DNA of 64,000 bases from Sphingomonas_L flavalba_A (GTDB taxonomy: Bacteria; Pseudomonadota; Alphaproteobacteria; Sphingomonadales; Sphingomonadaceae): NCBI RefSeq assembly GCF_047553045.1, contig NZ_CP180208.1, positions 310,001-374,000 of the forward strand. Direction: 5' to 3'. The notes beneath the pieces are model-generated. The model did no database searches. It saw only the letters and a program-made list of their open reading frames with translations, and had not been told where the DNA came from. The position numbers were made by a program, and so were the translations under genes. This document shows positions 51,339 to 60,454 of the stretch, piece after piece. How positions within the stretch are numbered: position 1 is the first letter of the stretch; each line of letters starts with the position of its first letter.

Positions 51339-53026
51339 CCGCGCTGGTCGCGTCACCACGCCGATTCCGCCAGGCAAGCCAGCGCGGCCAGAGTGTCGCG
51401 CTTTCGCATTTTCGGCTGACCTTGCTGATGCTGCTGTTTATCGGTGGCACCGTTGCGGTTGCGACACGGCTGGTCTGGCTGGCGGTGTTCAGCGACGCGG
51501 CCGCCGTGCGCAGCGGCATTGCCGCCGGCATTCCGCCGCGCGGCGACATAGTCGACCGTAACGGCGTGCCGCTGGCACGGATGATCGACGCCTGGTCGAT
51601 CGGCATCCACCCGGCCAAGGTGATCGGCGACAAGCGAAAGCTGGCGGAGACGCTGGCCCGGCTGATGCCGGAGCGCGATGCCGATGCCTATTACCAGCTG
51701 CTGCGATCGGACCTGACCTTCACCTATCTGCGCCGCCGCGCGCTGCCCGAGCTGGTGGCGGCGGTCAATGCGCTGGGCGAGCCGGGCATCGCCTTCGCGC
51801 GCGAGCCGGAGCGCGTCTATCCGCAGGCGACGCTGGCCGCGCACGTGCTTGGCTATCTCGACATCGACGGGCATGGCCGGCAGGGCATGGAGCGGGTGCT
51901 CGACAAGCGGCTGACCGACCCGCTGACCCGCGGCAAGCCGGTGGCGCTGTCGATCGACAGCCGGGTGCAGGCGGCGATGGAAAGCGAGCTGTACGCCGCG
52001 ATGGTCAAACACAGCGCGCTGGGCGGCACCGGTATCGTGCTCGACGTGGAAACCGGCGAGGTGATCGCGATGGCGTCGCTGCCGGTGTTCAATCCCAACC
52101 GGGTCGGCGCGTCGCCGGAGGACGCCCGCCGCAACGGCGTGACCCAGAGCGTTTACGAACTGGGTTCGACGTTCAAGCCGCTGACCGTCGCGGCGGCAAT
52201 GGACAGTGGCGTCATAACGTCGATGGGCCAGCGTTACGATGTGTCGACGCCGTTGCAGGTCGGCCGGTTCCGCATTCGTGACGACCACCCGGCCAAGGGT
52301 TCGTTCACCATTCCGGAGATTCTGGTCCATTCGTCCAACATTGGCACCGCCCGCATCGCCGACGCGATGGGGCAGGCGATGATGGAGAAGAATTTCCGCG
52401 CGCTCGGCTTTTACGGCCCGCCCGATATCGAGCTGCGCGAGAAGGGCGCGTCGATCGTCCCGTCCTTCTGGGCGCGGACGACGGTGATGACCACCGCCTA
52501 TGGCCACGGCATTGCCGTGACGCCGCTGCAGCTGGCCAACGCCTATGCGACGCTGGTCAACGGCGGCATCTGGCGGCCGACGACGCTGCTGCGCCGCGAT
52601 GCCGACAAGGTGCCCGCCGGCCACCGCGTCTACAGCGAGGCGACCAGTTTCCGCAGCCGCCAGCTTCTGCGCCTGATCGTCGAGGACGGTACCGGCCGCA
52701 AGGGCGATGCACCCGGTTTTCGGGTCGGCGGCAAGACCGGGACGGCGGAAAAGCCTTCGAACGGCGGCTATAACCGGCGCAACAACGTGTCCACTTTCGC
52801 CGCGGTGTTTCCGATGGACGCGCCGCGCTATGTTGTGATCGCGATGCTCGACTCGCCCAGGGGCACGGCCGACACCTTCGGCTTCACCACCGCCGCCTGG
52901 ACGGCGGCGCCGGTGGTCAAGCGGGTGATCGAGCGCACCGGGCCGATGCTGGGCGTCAACCCCGATTTCGGCCGCGACATCGACACGGCCGAAATGAACG
53001 CGCTCGTCGCGAAAAAGGAAGATTGA
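51335..53026 (+). CDS. ftsI: Septal peptidoglycan transpeptidase FtsI (PBP3)
   Basis: 563-residue class B penicillin-binding protein with one N-terminal membrane anchor (LTLLMLLFIGGTVAVATRLV), a pedestal domain (about 70-220) and the transpeptidase domain with SxxK (ELGSTFKPLT), SxN (VHSSNIGTARIAD) and KTG (VGGKTGTAEKP) motifs in order. The start is a GTG overlapping the ftsL stop. It crosslinks septal peptidoglycan with its partner FtsW, encoded seven genes downstream. Confidence 0.97.
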   Translation: MTALVASPRRFRQASQRGQSVALSHFRLTLLMLLFIGGTVAVATRLVWLAVFSDAAAVRSGIAAGIPPRGDIVDRNGVPLARMIDAWSIGIHPAKVIGDKRKLAETLARLMPERDADAYYQLLRSDLTFTYLRRRALPELVAAVNALGEPGIAFAREPERVYPQATLAAHVLGYLDIDGHGRQGMERVLDKRLTDPLTRGKPVALSIDSRVQAAMESELYAAMVKHSALGGTGIVLDVETGEVIAMASLPVFNPNRVGASPEDARRNGVTQSVYELGSTFKPLTVAAAMDSGVITSMGQRYDVSTPLQVGRFRIRDDHPAKGSFTIPEILVHSSNIGTARIADAMGQAMMEKNFRALGFYGPPDIELREKGASIVPSFWARTTVMTTAYGHGIAVTPLQLANAYATLVNGGIWRPTTLLRRDADKVPAGHRVYSEATSFRSRQLLRLIVEDGTGRKGDAPGFRVGGKTGTAEKPSNGGYNRRNNVSTFAAVFPMDAPRYVVIAMLDSPRGTADTFGFTTAAWTAAPVVKRVIERTGPMLGVNPDFGRDIDTAEMNALVAKKED

Positions 53027-53031
53027 GAGGG

Positions 53032-54447
53032 ATGAAGCTCGGCGCGCTGATCGGAGGACAAGGCGGGCCGGAGGTGACCGGATTCGCGATCGACCACCGC
53101 AAGGTGGCGCCCGGCACCGTGTTCGGCGCGTTCCGCGGCAGCCGCGTCAACGGCGAGGACTATATCGCGCGGGCGGTGGCGGCGGGCGCGATTGCCGTCG
53201 TCGCCCGGCCGGAGGCGGAGGTGACGGGCGCCGCCCATGTCGCGTCCGACGACCCGCGCCGCGCCTTCGCATTGCTTGCCGCCCGCTTCTTCGCGCCGTT
53301 CCCGGCGACGACGGTGGCCGTCACCGGCACCAACGGCAAGACGTCGACCGTCGAGATGACCCGCCAGCTCTGGCGGATGCAGGGCCACCATGCCGCATCG
53401 ATCGGCACGCTTGGCGTCACCACATCCGTCGACCGGGCGGTGACCGGGCTGACCACGCCCGACATCGTGACCTTTCTGTCCAATGTTGCCGGGCTGGCGC
53501 GCGAGGGGGTGACTCATCTGGCGTTCGAGGCATCCAGCCACGGGCTGCACCAGTACCGGACCGAGGGGCTGCCGGTACGCGCCGCCGCCTTCACCAACCT
53601 GTCGCGCGATCACCTCGACTATCACGGCGACATGGCGGCCTATTTCACCGCCAAGCTGCGGCTGTTCTCCGAGGTGGTCGATAGCGACGGCAGCGCGGTG
53701 ATCTGGGCCGACGACCCGGAGGCGGCGCGGGTGATCGACCTGGCGCGCGAGCGCGGGCTGAAGCTGCTGCGCGTCGGCGAGCATGGCGAGGAACTGCGGC
53801 TGCTGAGCCGGACACCGACCCGGCTGGGGCAGGCGCTGGTCGTCGAGGCGGGCGGGCACCAGTATAAGGTGACGCTGCCGATGATCGGCGCCTATCAGGC
53901 GGCGAATGCGCTGGTCGCTGCCGGGCTGGTGATCGCGACCGGCGGCGACGTCGCGGCGACGCTGGACCATATGGCGCGGTTGCAGCCGGTGCGCGGGCGG
54001 CTGGAGCGGGCGTTGATTACCCGCGCGGGCGCGCCGGTCTATGTCGACTATGCCCATACCGCCGACGCGCTGGAGGCGGCGATCGTGGCGCTGAAGCCGC
54101 ATGCGAAGGGGCGGCTGATTCTGGTGTTCGGCGCCGGCGGCGACCGCGACACCGGCAAGCGGGCGGAGATGGGCAAGATCGCCGTGGCGCTGGCTGATCA
54201 CGCGATCGTCACCGACGACAATCCGCGCACCGAGGACCCGGCGGCGATCCGCCGCGATGTGCTGGAAGGCGCGGTTGGCGCCGACGAGATCGGCGACCGC
54301 CGCGCCGCGATCGCCGCCGCGATTGCCGAAGCGGGTGCGGATGACATCGTGCTGATCGCCGGCAAGGGGCATGAGCAGGGCCAGCTGGTCGGCGACCGGG
54401 TGCTGCCGTTCGACGACGTGGCGGTGGCGCGCGAGGTTGCCGGATGA
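53032..54447 (+). CDS. murE: UDP-MurNAc-tripeptide synthetase MurE (meso-diaminopimelate adding)
   Basis: 471-residue Mur ligase adding the third amino acid to the stem peptide. ATP site AVTGTNGKTSTVEMTRQL, central FEASSHGLHQYR and the specificity motif DNPR in VTDDNPRTEDP, which predicts meso-diaminopimelate and hence a Gram-negative wall. ATG at 53032 follows GAGAGGG; a TTG nine bases earlier overlaps the ftsI stop. The 3' end overlaps murF by four bases. Confidence 0.97.
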   Translation: MKLGALIGGQGGPEVTGFAIDHRKVAPGTVFGAFRGSRVNGEDYIARAVAAGAIAVVARPEAEVTGAAHVASDDPRRAFALLAARFFAPFPATTVAVTGTNGKTSTVEMTRQLWRMQGHHAASIGTLGVTTSVDRAVTGLTTPDIVTFLSNVAGLAREGVTHLAFEASSHGLHQYRTEGLPVRAAAFTNLSRDHLDYHGDMAAYFTAKLRLFSEVVDSDGSAVIWADDPEAARVIDLARERGLKLLRVGEHGEELRLLSRTPTRLGQALVVEAGGHQYKVTLPMIGAYQAANALVAAGLVIATGGDVAATLDHMARLQPVRGRLERALITRAGAPVYVDYAHTADALEAAIVALKPHAKGRLILVFGAGGDRDTGKRAEMGKIAVALADHAIVTDDNPRTEDPAAIRRDVLEGAVGADEIGDRRAAIAAAIAEAGADDIVLIAGKGHEQGQLVGDRVLPFDDVAVAREVAG

Positions 54448-55820
54448 GCGCGCTGTGGACAGCGGACGCCGTCGCCGCGGCGACCGGCGGCACCGCGAGC
54501 GGGGATTTTGCCGTCAACGGCGTCGCCTATGACAGCCGCGAGGTCGGCCCCGGCGACCTGTTCATCGCGCTCGCCGGCGAGATGACCGACGGGCACCGAT
54601 TCCTTGACGGGGCGTTCGCGGCCGGGGCGGCCGGCGCCCTGGTCGAGCATGACATTGCGCAGCCGCATGTCCGCGTTGCCGACACGGCGGCTGCCCTGAA
54701 TGCCCTTGGGGTCGCATCCAGGGCGCGCACGGCGGCAAAAATCGTCGGCGTAACGGGGTCGGTGGGCAAGACCGGCACGAAAGAGGCGTTGTTCGCGGCG
54801 TTCGACCGCATCGCGCCCGGCCAGGCCCACCGATCCGTCAAGAGTTACAACAACCATGTCGGCGTGCCGCTCAGCCTGGCGCGGATGCCGGCGGCGACGC
54901 GCTATGGCGTGTTCGAAATGGGCATGAACCATGAGGGCGAGCTGGCGGCGCTGACCCGGCTGGTCCGCCCCGACATTGCCATCATCACCGCGATCGCGCC
55001 GGCGCACCGCGCCCATTTCGCCAGCGAGGAAGCGATCGCCGACGCCAAGGCCGAGATTTTCGAGGGGCTGGAGCCCGGCGGCACCGCCATCGTCCCCCAT
55101 GACAGCCCGCACCGCGACCGGCTGGTCGCCGCCGCCCGGCCCCATGCGGCGCGGGTGTGGACATTCGGCTTCGGCGAGGGCGCCGACGTGCGGGCGACGG
55201 CGACCGCGCCGGCGGCGAACGGCGGCACCACCGTGTCGATGACGATGCCCGACGCGCAGCTGACCTTCACCATCGGCCAGCCCGGCGCGCACTGGGTGTC
55301 GAACGCGCTGGCGGTGCTGGCGGCGGTTGAGGCGGCGGGCGGCGACATCGCGGTTGCGGGGCTGGCGTTGGCCGGGCTTGGCGGGCTGGCGGGGCGCGGC
55401 CAGCGCCACAGCATTCGCGTCGGCGACGGCGAGGCGCTGCTGATCGACGAAAGTTACAACGCCAACCCGGCGTCGATGGCGGCGACGCTGGCGGTGCTCG
55501 GCGCCGAACCGGCGGCGCGGCGGATCGCCGTGCTGGGCGCGATGCGCGAACTGGGCGAGGAGAGCGATGCGCTCCACGCCGCGCTGGCCGGGCCGATCGA
55601 GGCGGCTGGCGTGGATTTCGCGCTGCTCGTCGGCGCGGAGATGGCCCCGCTTGCCGCAACGCTTGAGGGGCGGGTGAAAATCTGTCAGGCGCCGGATGCC
55701 GCTGCCGCGCTGGCCATCCTCCACGATGTCCTGAAGCCCGGCGACGCGGTGCTCATCAAAGGGTCGAACGCAATCGGGCTTGCCCGCACCGTGACGGCAT
55801 TGGCGGGGGACAAGGACTGA
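54444..55820 (+). CDS. murF: UDP-MurNAc-pentapeptide synthetase MurF
   Basis: 458-residue Mur ligase that adds D-Ala-D-Ala. The N-terminal domain reads GVAYDSREVGPGDLFIAL, the ATP loop GVTGSVGKTGTKEALFAA, and the C-terminal domain includes LIDESYNANPASMAATLAVL. ATGA overlap with murE, and the stop overlaps the mraY start by one base (TGATG), consistent with strict translational coupling. Confidence 0.97.
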   Translation: MSALWTADAVAAATGGTASGDFAVNGVAYDSREVGPGDLFIALAGEMTDGHRFLDGAFAAGAAGALVEHDIAQPHVRVADTAAALNALGVASRARTAAKIVGVTGSVGKTGTKEALFAAFDRIAPGQAHRSVKSYNNHVGVPLSLARMPAATRYGVFEMGMNHEGELAALTRLVRPDIAIITAIAPAHRAHFASEEAIADAKAEIFEGLEPGGTAIVPHDSPHRDRLVAAARPHAARVWTFGFGEGADVRATATAPAANGGTTVSMTMPDAQLTFTIGQPGAHWVSNALAVLAAVEAAGGDIAVAGLALAGLGGLAGRGQRHSIRVGDGEALLIDESYNANPASMAATLAVLGAEPAARRIAVLGAMRELGEESDALHAALAGPIEAAGVDFALLVGAEMAPLAATLEGRVKICQAPDAAAALAILHDVLKPGDAVLIKGSNAIGLARTVTALAGDKD

Positions 55821-56890
55821 TGCTGTATCTGATTGCCGAGCAGCTGGGCTTTCCCGGCGTTCTGAACCTGATCCGCTATCTGAGCTTTCGCACCGGCGGG
55901 GCGGTGGCGACGGCGTTGTTCCTCGGCCTGCTGATCGGGCCGAAGTTCATCGGCTGGCTGCGCCTGCGGCAGGGCAAGGGCCAGCCGATCCGCAGCGACG
56001 GGCCGCAGAGCCACCTTGCCAAGCGCGGCACGCCGACGATGGGCGGGCTGATGATCCTGACCGCGCTCAGCGTGTCGCTGCTGATCTGGATGGACCCGCG
56101 CAATCCGTTTGTCTGGGCCTGTTTGTGCGTGACGCTGGGTTTCGGTGCGATCGGTTTCATGGACGATTGGGACAAGGTCCGGAAATCGAGCGCCAAGGGC
56201 ATTTCCGGGCGCACCCGGTTGCTGCTTGAATTCGCCATCGCCGGGGTCGCGAGCTGGATCATCCTGCGCCAGACCGGAACGATGCTGCATGTCCCGTTCT
56301 TTTCCAATATCGCGATCGACCTTGGCTGGTTCTACATCGTCTTTGCCGCGTTCGTGATCGTCGGCGCGGGCAATGCCGTCAACCTGACCGACGGGCTGGA
56401 CGGGCTGGCGACGATGCCGGTGATCATCGCCGCCGTCGCCTTCATGATCATCGCCTATCTGGCCGGTAATGCGAAATTCGCTACCTATCTGGGCATCCCG
56501 CACGTGCCGGGGGCGGGCGACCTGGCGATCCTGTGCGGGGCGATGGTTGGCGCCGGCCTTGCCTTCCTGTGGTTCAACGCGCCGCCGGCGGCGGTGTTCA
56601 TGGGCGATACCGGCAGCCTGGCGCTGGGCGGCGCGCTTGGCGCGATCGCGGTGACCGCGCACCATGAAATCGTGCTGGCGATCATTGGCGGGCTGTTCGT
56701 CGTCGAGGCGCTATCGGTCATCATCCAGGTCTACTTCTTCAAGCGGACCGGGAAGCGCGTGTTCAAGATGGCGCCGATCCACCACCATTTCGAGCAGCTC
56801 GGCTGGAGCGAGCCGACGGTGGTCATCCGGTTCTGGATCATCGCCTTCGTGCTGGCACTGGCCGGCCTGTCGACGTTGAAGCTCCGGTGA
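55820..56890 (+). CDS. mraY: Phospho-MurNAc-pentapeptide translocase MraY
   Basis: 356-residue, ten-helix integral membrane enzyme that transfers phospho-MurNAc-pentapeptide to undecaprenyl phosphate, forming lipid I. The signature motifs are SHLAKRGTPTMGGLMIL, the Asp pair in GFMDDWDKV, NAVNLTDGLDGLAT and the histidine cluster MAPIHHHFEQLGWSEP. Length is standard. Confidence 0.98.
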   Translation: MLYLIAEQLGFPGVLNLIRYLSFRTGGAVATALFLGLLIGPKFIGWLRLRQGKGQPIRSDGPQSHLAKRGTPTMGGLMILTALSVSLLIWMDPRNPFVWACLCVTLGFGAIGFMDDWDKVRKSSAKGISGRTRLLLEFAIAGVASWIILRQTGTMLHVPFFSNIAIDLGWFYIVFAAFVIVGAGNAVNLTDGLDGLATMPVIIAAVAFMIIAYLAGNAKFATYLGIPHVPGAGDLAILCGAMVGAGLAFLWFNAPPAAVFMGDTGSLALGGALGAIAVTAHHEIVLAIIGGLFVVEALSVIIQVYFFKRTGKRVFKMAPIHHHFEQLGWSEPTVVIRFWIIAFVLALAGLSTLKLR

Positions 56891-58158
56891 TCCTGTCCCC
56901 CGCCTTTGCCGGTCGCCGCTATGCCGTGCTGGGGCTGGCCCGATCCGGGCTGGCGACGGTCGCGGCGCTGGTCGCCAGCGGGGCGGAGGTGGTCGCGTGG
57001 GACGGCAATGCCGAGGCGCGGGCGAAGGCGGAAGGCGTGACGCTGGCCGATCCGCTGGCGATCGACCTGGCGGGGTTCGCGGGCGTTGTCGTGTCGCCGG
57101 GGGTGCCGATCAACCGCCACCCGATCGCCGCCAAGGCGCGGGATGCGGGGGTGCCGCTGATCGGCGATATCGAACTGTTCGCGCAGGCGCGGGCCGAGTT
57201 GCCGCCACACCGGGTGGTCGGCATTACCGGCACCAACGGCAAGTCGACGACGACCGCGCTGATCCACCACATCCTGACGACGGCCGGGGTGCCGAGCCTG
57301 ATGGGCGGCAATATCGGCCTGCCGATCATGGCGCAGACGCCGTTGCCAGCGGGCGGCGTCTATGTGCTGGAACTGTCGAGTTACCAGATCGACCTGACCG
57401 ACACGCTTGCCTGCGACGTGGCGGTGCTGCTCAATATCACCCCCGATCATCTCGACCGTTATGACGGTTTTGCCGGCTATGTCGCGTCGAAGGCGCGGCT
57501 GTTCGCGATGCAGCGGCCGGGGCAGGTGGCGGTGATCGCGACGGAGGACGAGCAGACGCGGGCAATCGCCGCCACGCTGCCGGAACCGGTTGCCGTGTCG
57601 TCCGCCGCCATTGGCGACCAGGCGCGGTGGCCGGCGCTGCAGGGGCCGCATAACGCCCAGAACGTCGCGGCGGCGACGGCCGTCTGCACCGCGCTGGGGC
57701 TGGACGCGGCGGCGATCGAGGCGGGGCTGGCCAGCTATCCCGGCCTGCCGCACCGGATGGAGCGGGTGGCGACGCGCGGCGGCGTGCTGTTCGTCAACGA
57801 CAGCAAGGCGACCAACCCGACGTCGACCGCGCCGGCGCTGGCCGCTTATCCGAAGATCCGCTGGATCGTCGGCGGCAAGCCCAAGACCGACGAGCTGGAC
57901 GCCTGTGCCCCGCATTTCGGCCATGTCCGGTCCGCCTACACGATCGGCGAGGCCGGGGCGCTCTATGCCCGGCTGCTGGCGCCGCACATGCCGGTGGTCG
58001 AGAGCGGGGTGCTGGAGGCGGCGGTCAGGGCGGCGGCCAACGACGCCGAGAGCGGCGACGTCGTGCTGCTGTCTCCCGCCTGCGCGTCGTTCGACCAGTA
58101 TAGCGACTATGAGGCGCGCGGCGCCGCGTTCCGCGCGGCGGTGGAGGCGCTGGCATGA
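56887..58158 (+). CDS. murD: UDP-MurNAc-L-alanine:D-glutamate ligase MurD
   Basis: 423 residues. N-terminal Rossmann-like RRYAVLGLARSGLATVAAL, ATP loop GITGTNGKSTTTALIHHIL, VLELSSYQIDLTD and the C-terminal NDSKATNPTSTAPAL followed by LLSPACASFDQYSDYEARG. Start is GTG overlapping the mraY stop (GTGA). The cluster places murD after mraY and before ftsW, the widespread order. Confidence 0.97.
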   Translation: MILSPAFAGRRYAVLGLARSGLATVAALVASGAEVVAWDGNAEARAKAEGVTLADPLAIDLAGFAGVVVSPGVPINRHPIAAKARDAGVPLIGDIELFAQARAELPPHRVVGITGTNGKSTTTALIHHILTTAGVPSLMGGNIGLPIMAQTPLPAGGVYVLELSSYQIDLTDTLACDVAVLLNITPDHLDRYDGFAGYVASKARLFAMQRPGQVAVIATEDEQTRAIAATLPEPVAVSSAAIGDQARWPALQGPHNAQNVAAATAVCTALGLDAAAIEAGLASYPGLPHRMERVATRGGVLFVNDSKATNPTSTAPALAAYPKIRWIVGGKPKTDELDACAPHFGHVRSAYTIGEAGALYARLLAPHMPVVESGVLEAAVRAAANDAESGDVVLLSPACASFDQYSDYEARGAAFRAAVEALA

Positions 58159-59366
58159 CGGCGGAGGCGACGATCAGGACCGAACGCAAGCGCCGCCCGC
58201 GCATGGCCGCCCGGCTTGGCCGGTCCGACCGGTCGGCGATCGGCACGCTGTTCTGGGAAATGGACCGCGTGCTGCTGATGATGGTGATGGTGCTGATCTC
58301 GATCGGCCTGATCGCCGTCGCGGCGGCATCGCCGGCGGCGGCGCACCGCTATTCCGGCGGCGGCACCGTGTTCGCGCCGTTGCATTATTTCTGGCGCCAG
58401 CTCGCCTGGGTGATCATCAGCTTTCCGGTAATGATCGGCGTGTCGATGCTGCCCAAGGTCGCGGCGCGGCGTTTCGCGATGATCGGCGCGGGGGTGTTCA
58501 CCCTGGCGCTGGCGCTGGTGCCGCTGATCGGTATCGAGGTGAACGGCGCGATGCGCTGGATCGGCGTTGGCATCGCCCAGTTCCAGCCTTCCGAATTCCT
58601 GAAGCCGTTTTTTGTCGTCACCCTTGCCTGGCTGCTGTCGTTGAAGGCGCAGGACGAGACATTGCCGGTGGTGCCGATTTCCGCCGCCGCGCTGCTGCTG
58701 ATCGCCGGGTTGCTGATGAAGCAGCCGGATTTCGGTCAGACGGTGATGTTCGGCGCGATCTGGATGGCGCTGCTGCTGCTGTCGGGCGTGTCCGCGCGGC
58801 TGATCGGCGGGGTCGTCGGCGGTGGCTTCGCGGCGATTGTCGGCGCCTATCTCTTTTACCCGGTCGCGACCCAGCGGATCAATAATTTTCTGTTTTCAGA
58901 GGGTGATACCTATCAGGTCGACAGCGCCTATGCGACGTTGACCGGCGGCGGGCTGTTCGGCACCGGGCCGGGCGGCGGCGTTGCCAAATACCGGCTGCCG
59001 GAAGCGCATACCGACTATATCTTCTCGGTGATCGGCGAGGAGTTCGGGCTGGTCGCCTGCGCGGTGATCGCGCTGCTCTATCTGGCGATCGTCGTCCGCG
59101 TGTTCGTTCGCCTGCTCGACGAGGAGGACAGTTTCACCCTGCTCGCCGCCGCCGGGCTGGTCACCCAGTTCGGCGTGCAGGCGCTGATCAACATGGCGGT
59201 CAACCTGCACCTTGCGCCGTCGAAGGGCATGACGTTGCCGTTCATCAGCTATGGCGGATCGTCGATGCTGGCGCTGGCGATCGGCATGGGGCTTCTGCTC
59301 GCTTTCACCAGGCGCAACCCGTATCTGACGCGTTCTCCCTATGTCGTGAAATGGAGCGGCAAATGA
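58155..59366 (+). CDS. ftsW: Septal peptidoglycan glycosyltransferase FtsW (SEDS family)
   Basis: 403-residue polytopic SEDS protein, polymerising lipid II at the septum with FtsI. Family marks are MRWIGVGIAQFQPSEFLKPF, YQVDSAYATLTGGGLFGTGP, EAHTDYIFSVIGEEFGLVAC and GMTLPFISYGGSSMLALAI. The N-terminal 30 residues are a basic cytoplasmic tail. ATGA overlaps on both sides. Confidence 0.96.
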   Translation: MTAEATIRTERKRRPRMAARLGRSDRSAIGTLFWEMDRVLLMMVMVLISIGLIAVAAASPAAAHRYSGGGTVFAPLHYFWRQLAWVIISFPVMIGVSMLPKVAARRFAMIGAGVFTLALALVPLIGIEVNGAMRWIGVGIAQFQPSEFLKPFFVVTLAWLLSLKAQDETLPVVPISAAALLLIAGLLMKQPDFGQTVMFGAIWMALLLLSGVSARLIGGVVGGGFAAIVGAYLFYPVATQRINNFLFSEGDTYQVDSAYATLTGGGLFGTGPGGGVAKYRLPEAHTDYIFSVIGEEFGLVACAVIALLYLAIVVRVFVRLLDEEDSFTLLAAAGLVTQFGVQALINMAVNLHLAPSKGMTLPFISYGGSSMLALAIGMGLLLAFTRRNPYLTRSPYVVKWSGK

Positions 59367-60454
59367 CCGAGGCGCGTCATTTCGTCCTCGCCGCCGGCGG
59401 CACCGGCGGACACATGATCCCGGCGCATGCGCTGGCCGAGGAGCTGAGCCGGCGCGGCCACCATGTCGCGCTGATCACCGACGAGCGCGGTGCGCGCATT
59501 CCCGGCCTGTTCGACGGGGTGCAGACCCATATCCTGCCGGCCGGGCGGCTGGCCGGCGGGCCGCTCGGCTGGCTGCGGGGCGGCCGCGCGATCCTGGAAG
59601 GGCGGGCGATGGCCGGGCGGCTGTACGAGGCGTTCGCGCCGGCGGCGGTCGTCGGCTTCGGCGGCTATCCGGCGCTCCCGGCCCTGCTCGCCGCGCTGAA
59701 GGTCAAGGTGCCGACCGTTGTCCACGAACAGAATGCGGTGCTGGGGCGGGTCAACCGGCTGCTCGGCGGGCGGGTCGACGCGATCGCCACCGCCTATCCC
59801 GACGTGCGGCGGCTGAAACCGGCGTGGTTCGGCAAGACCCATCTGGTCGGCAACCCGGTGCGTGACAGCGTGCTGGCGCTGCGCGACCTGCCTTATCCGG
59901 CGCTCGACCATGTCGGGGTGTTCCGGCTGCTCGTCACCGGCGGCAGCCAGGGCGCGTCAGTGCTGTCGCAGGTGGTGCCGGCGGCGCTCGGCATGCTGCC
60001 GCTGAACCTGCGCCGGCGGTTGCAGGTGGTGCAGCAGTGCCGGGTCGAGGATATCGAGCAGGTGCGCGCCGATTACGCCGCGCTCAGCATACCGGCGGAA
60101 CTGGCGACCTATATCGCCGACATGGCCGGACGGCTGGCGCTGGCGCATCTGGTGATTTCGCGGGCCGGGGCGTCGACGATCGCCGAGCTGACCGCCGCCG
60201 GGCGGCCGGCCATCCTGGTGCCGCTGCCGTCGGCGACCGACGACCACCAGACCTACAATGCGCGCGAAATGGCGAAGGCGGGCGGGGCGCGGGCGATCGC
60301 CCAGCCGCGCTTTACCGCCGTCGAGCTGGCCAAGCAGATGCAGAAGCTGGCGCTGGAGCCGGGCGCGCTGGAAAATGCGGCGCGGCGCGCCCATGCCTGT
60401 GGCCGGCCGTACGCGGCGAGCGACCTCGCCGATCTGGTGGAGAGCCTGGCATGA
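59363..60454 (+). CDS. murG: Lipid II synthase MurG (UDP-GlcNAc transferase)
   Basis: 363-residue GT28 enzyme adding GlcNAc to lipid I. The N-terminal glycine loop AAGGTGGHMIPAHALAEEL, HEQNAVLGRVNRLL, the second glycine loop LVTGGSQGAS and the donor site ISRAGASTIAELTAAGRPAI are all present. The ATG in the ATGA overlap with ftsW, with GGAG eight bases upstream, is preferred over one four codons earlier. Confidence 0.97.
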   Translation: MTEARHFVLAAGGTGGHMIPAHALAEELSRRGHHVALITDERGARIPGLFDGVQTHILPAGRLAGGPLGWLRGGRAILEGRAMAGRLYEAFAPAAVVGFGGYPALPALLAALKVKVPTVVHEQNAVLGRVNRLLGGRVDAIATAYPDVRRLKPAWFGKTHLVGNPVRDSVLALRDLPYPALDHVGVFRLLVTGGSQGASVLSQVVPAALGMLPLNLRRRLQVVQQCRVEDIEQVRADYAALSIPAELATYIADMAGRLALAHLVISRAGASTIAELTAAGRPAILVPLPSATDDHQTYNAREMAKAGGARAIAQPRFTAVELAKQMQKLALEPGALENAARRAHACGRPYAASDLADLVESLA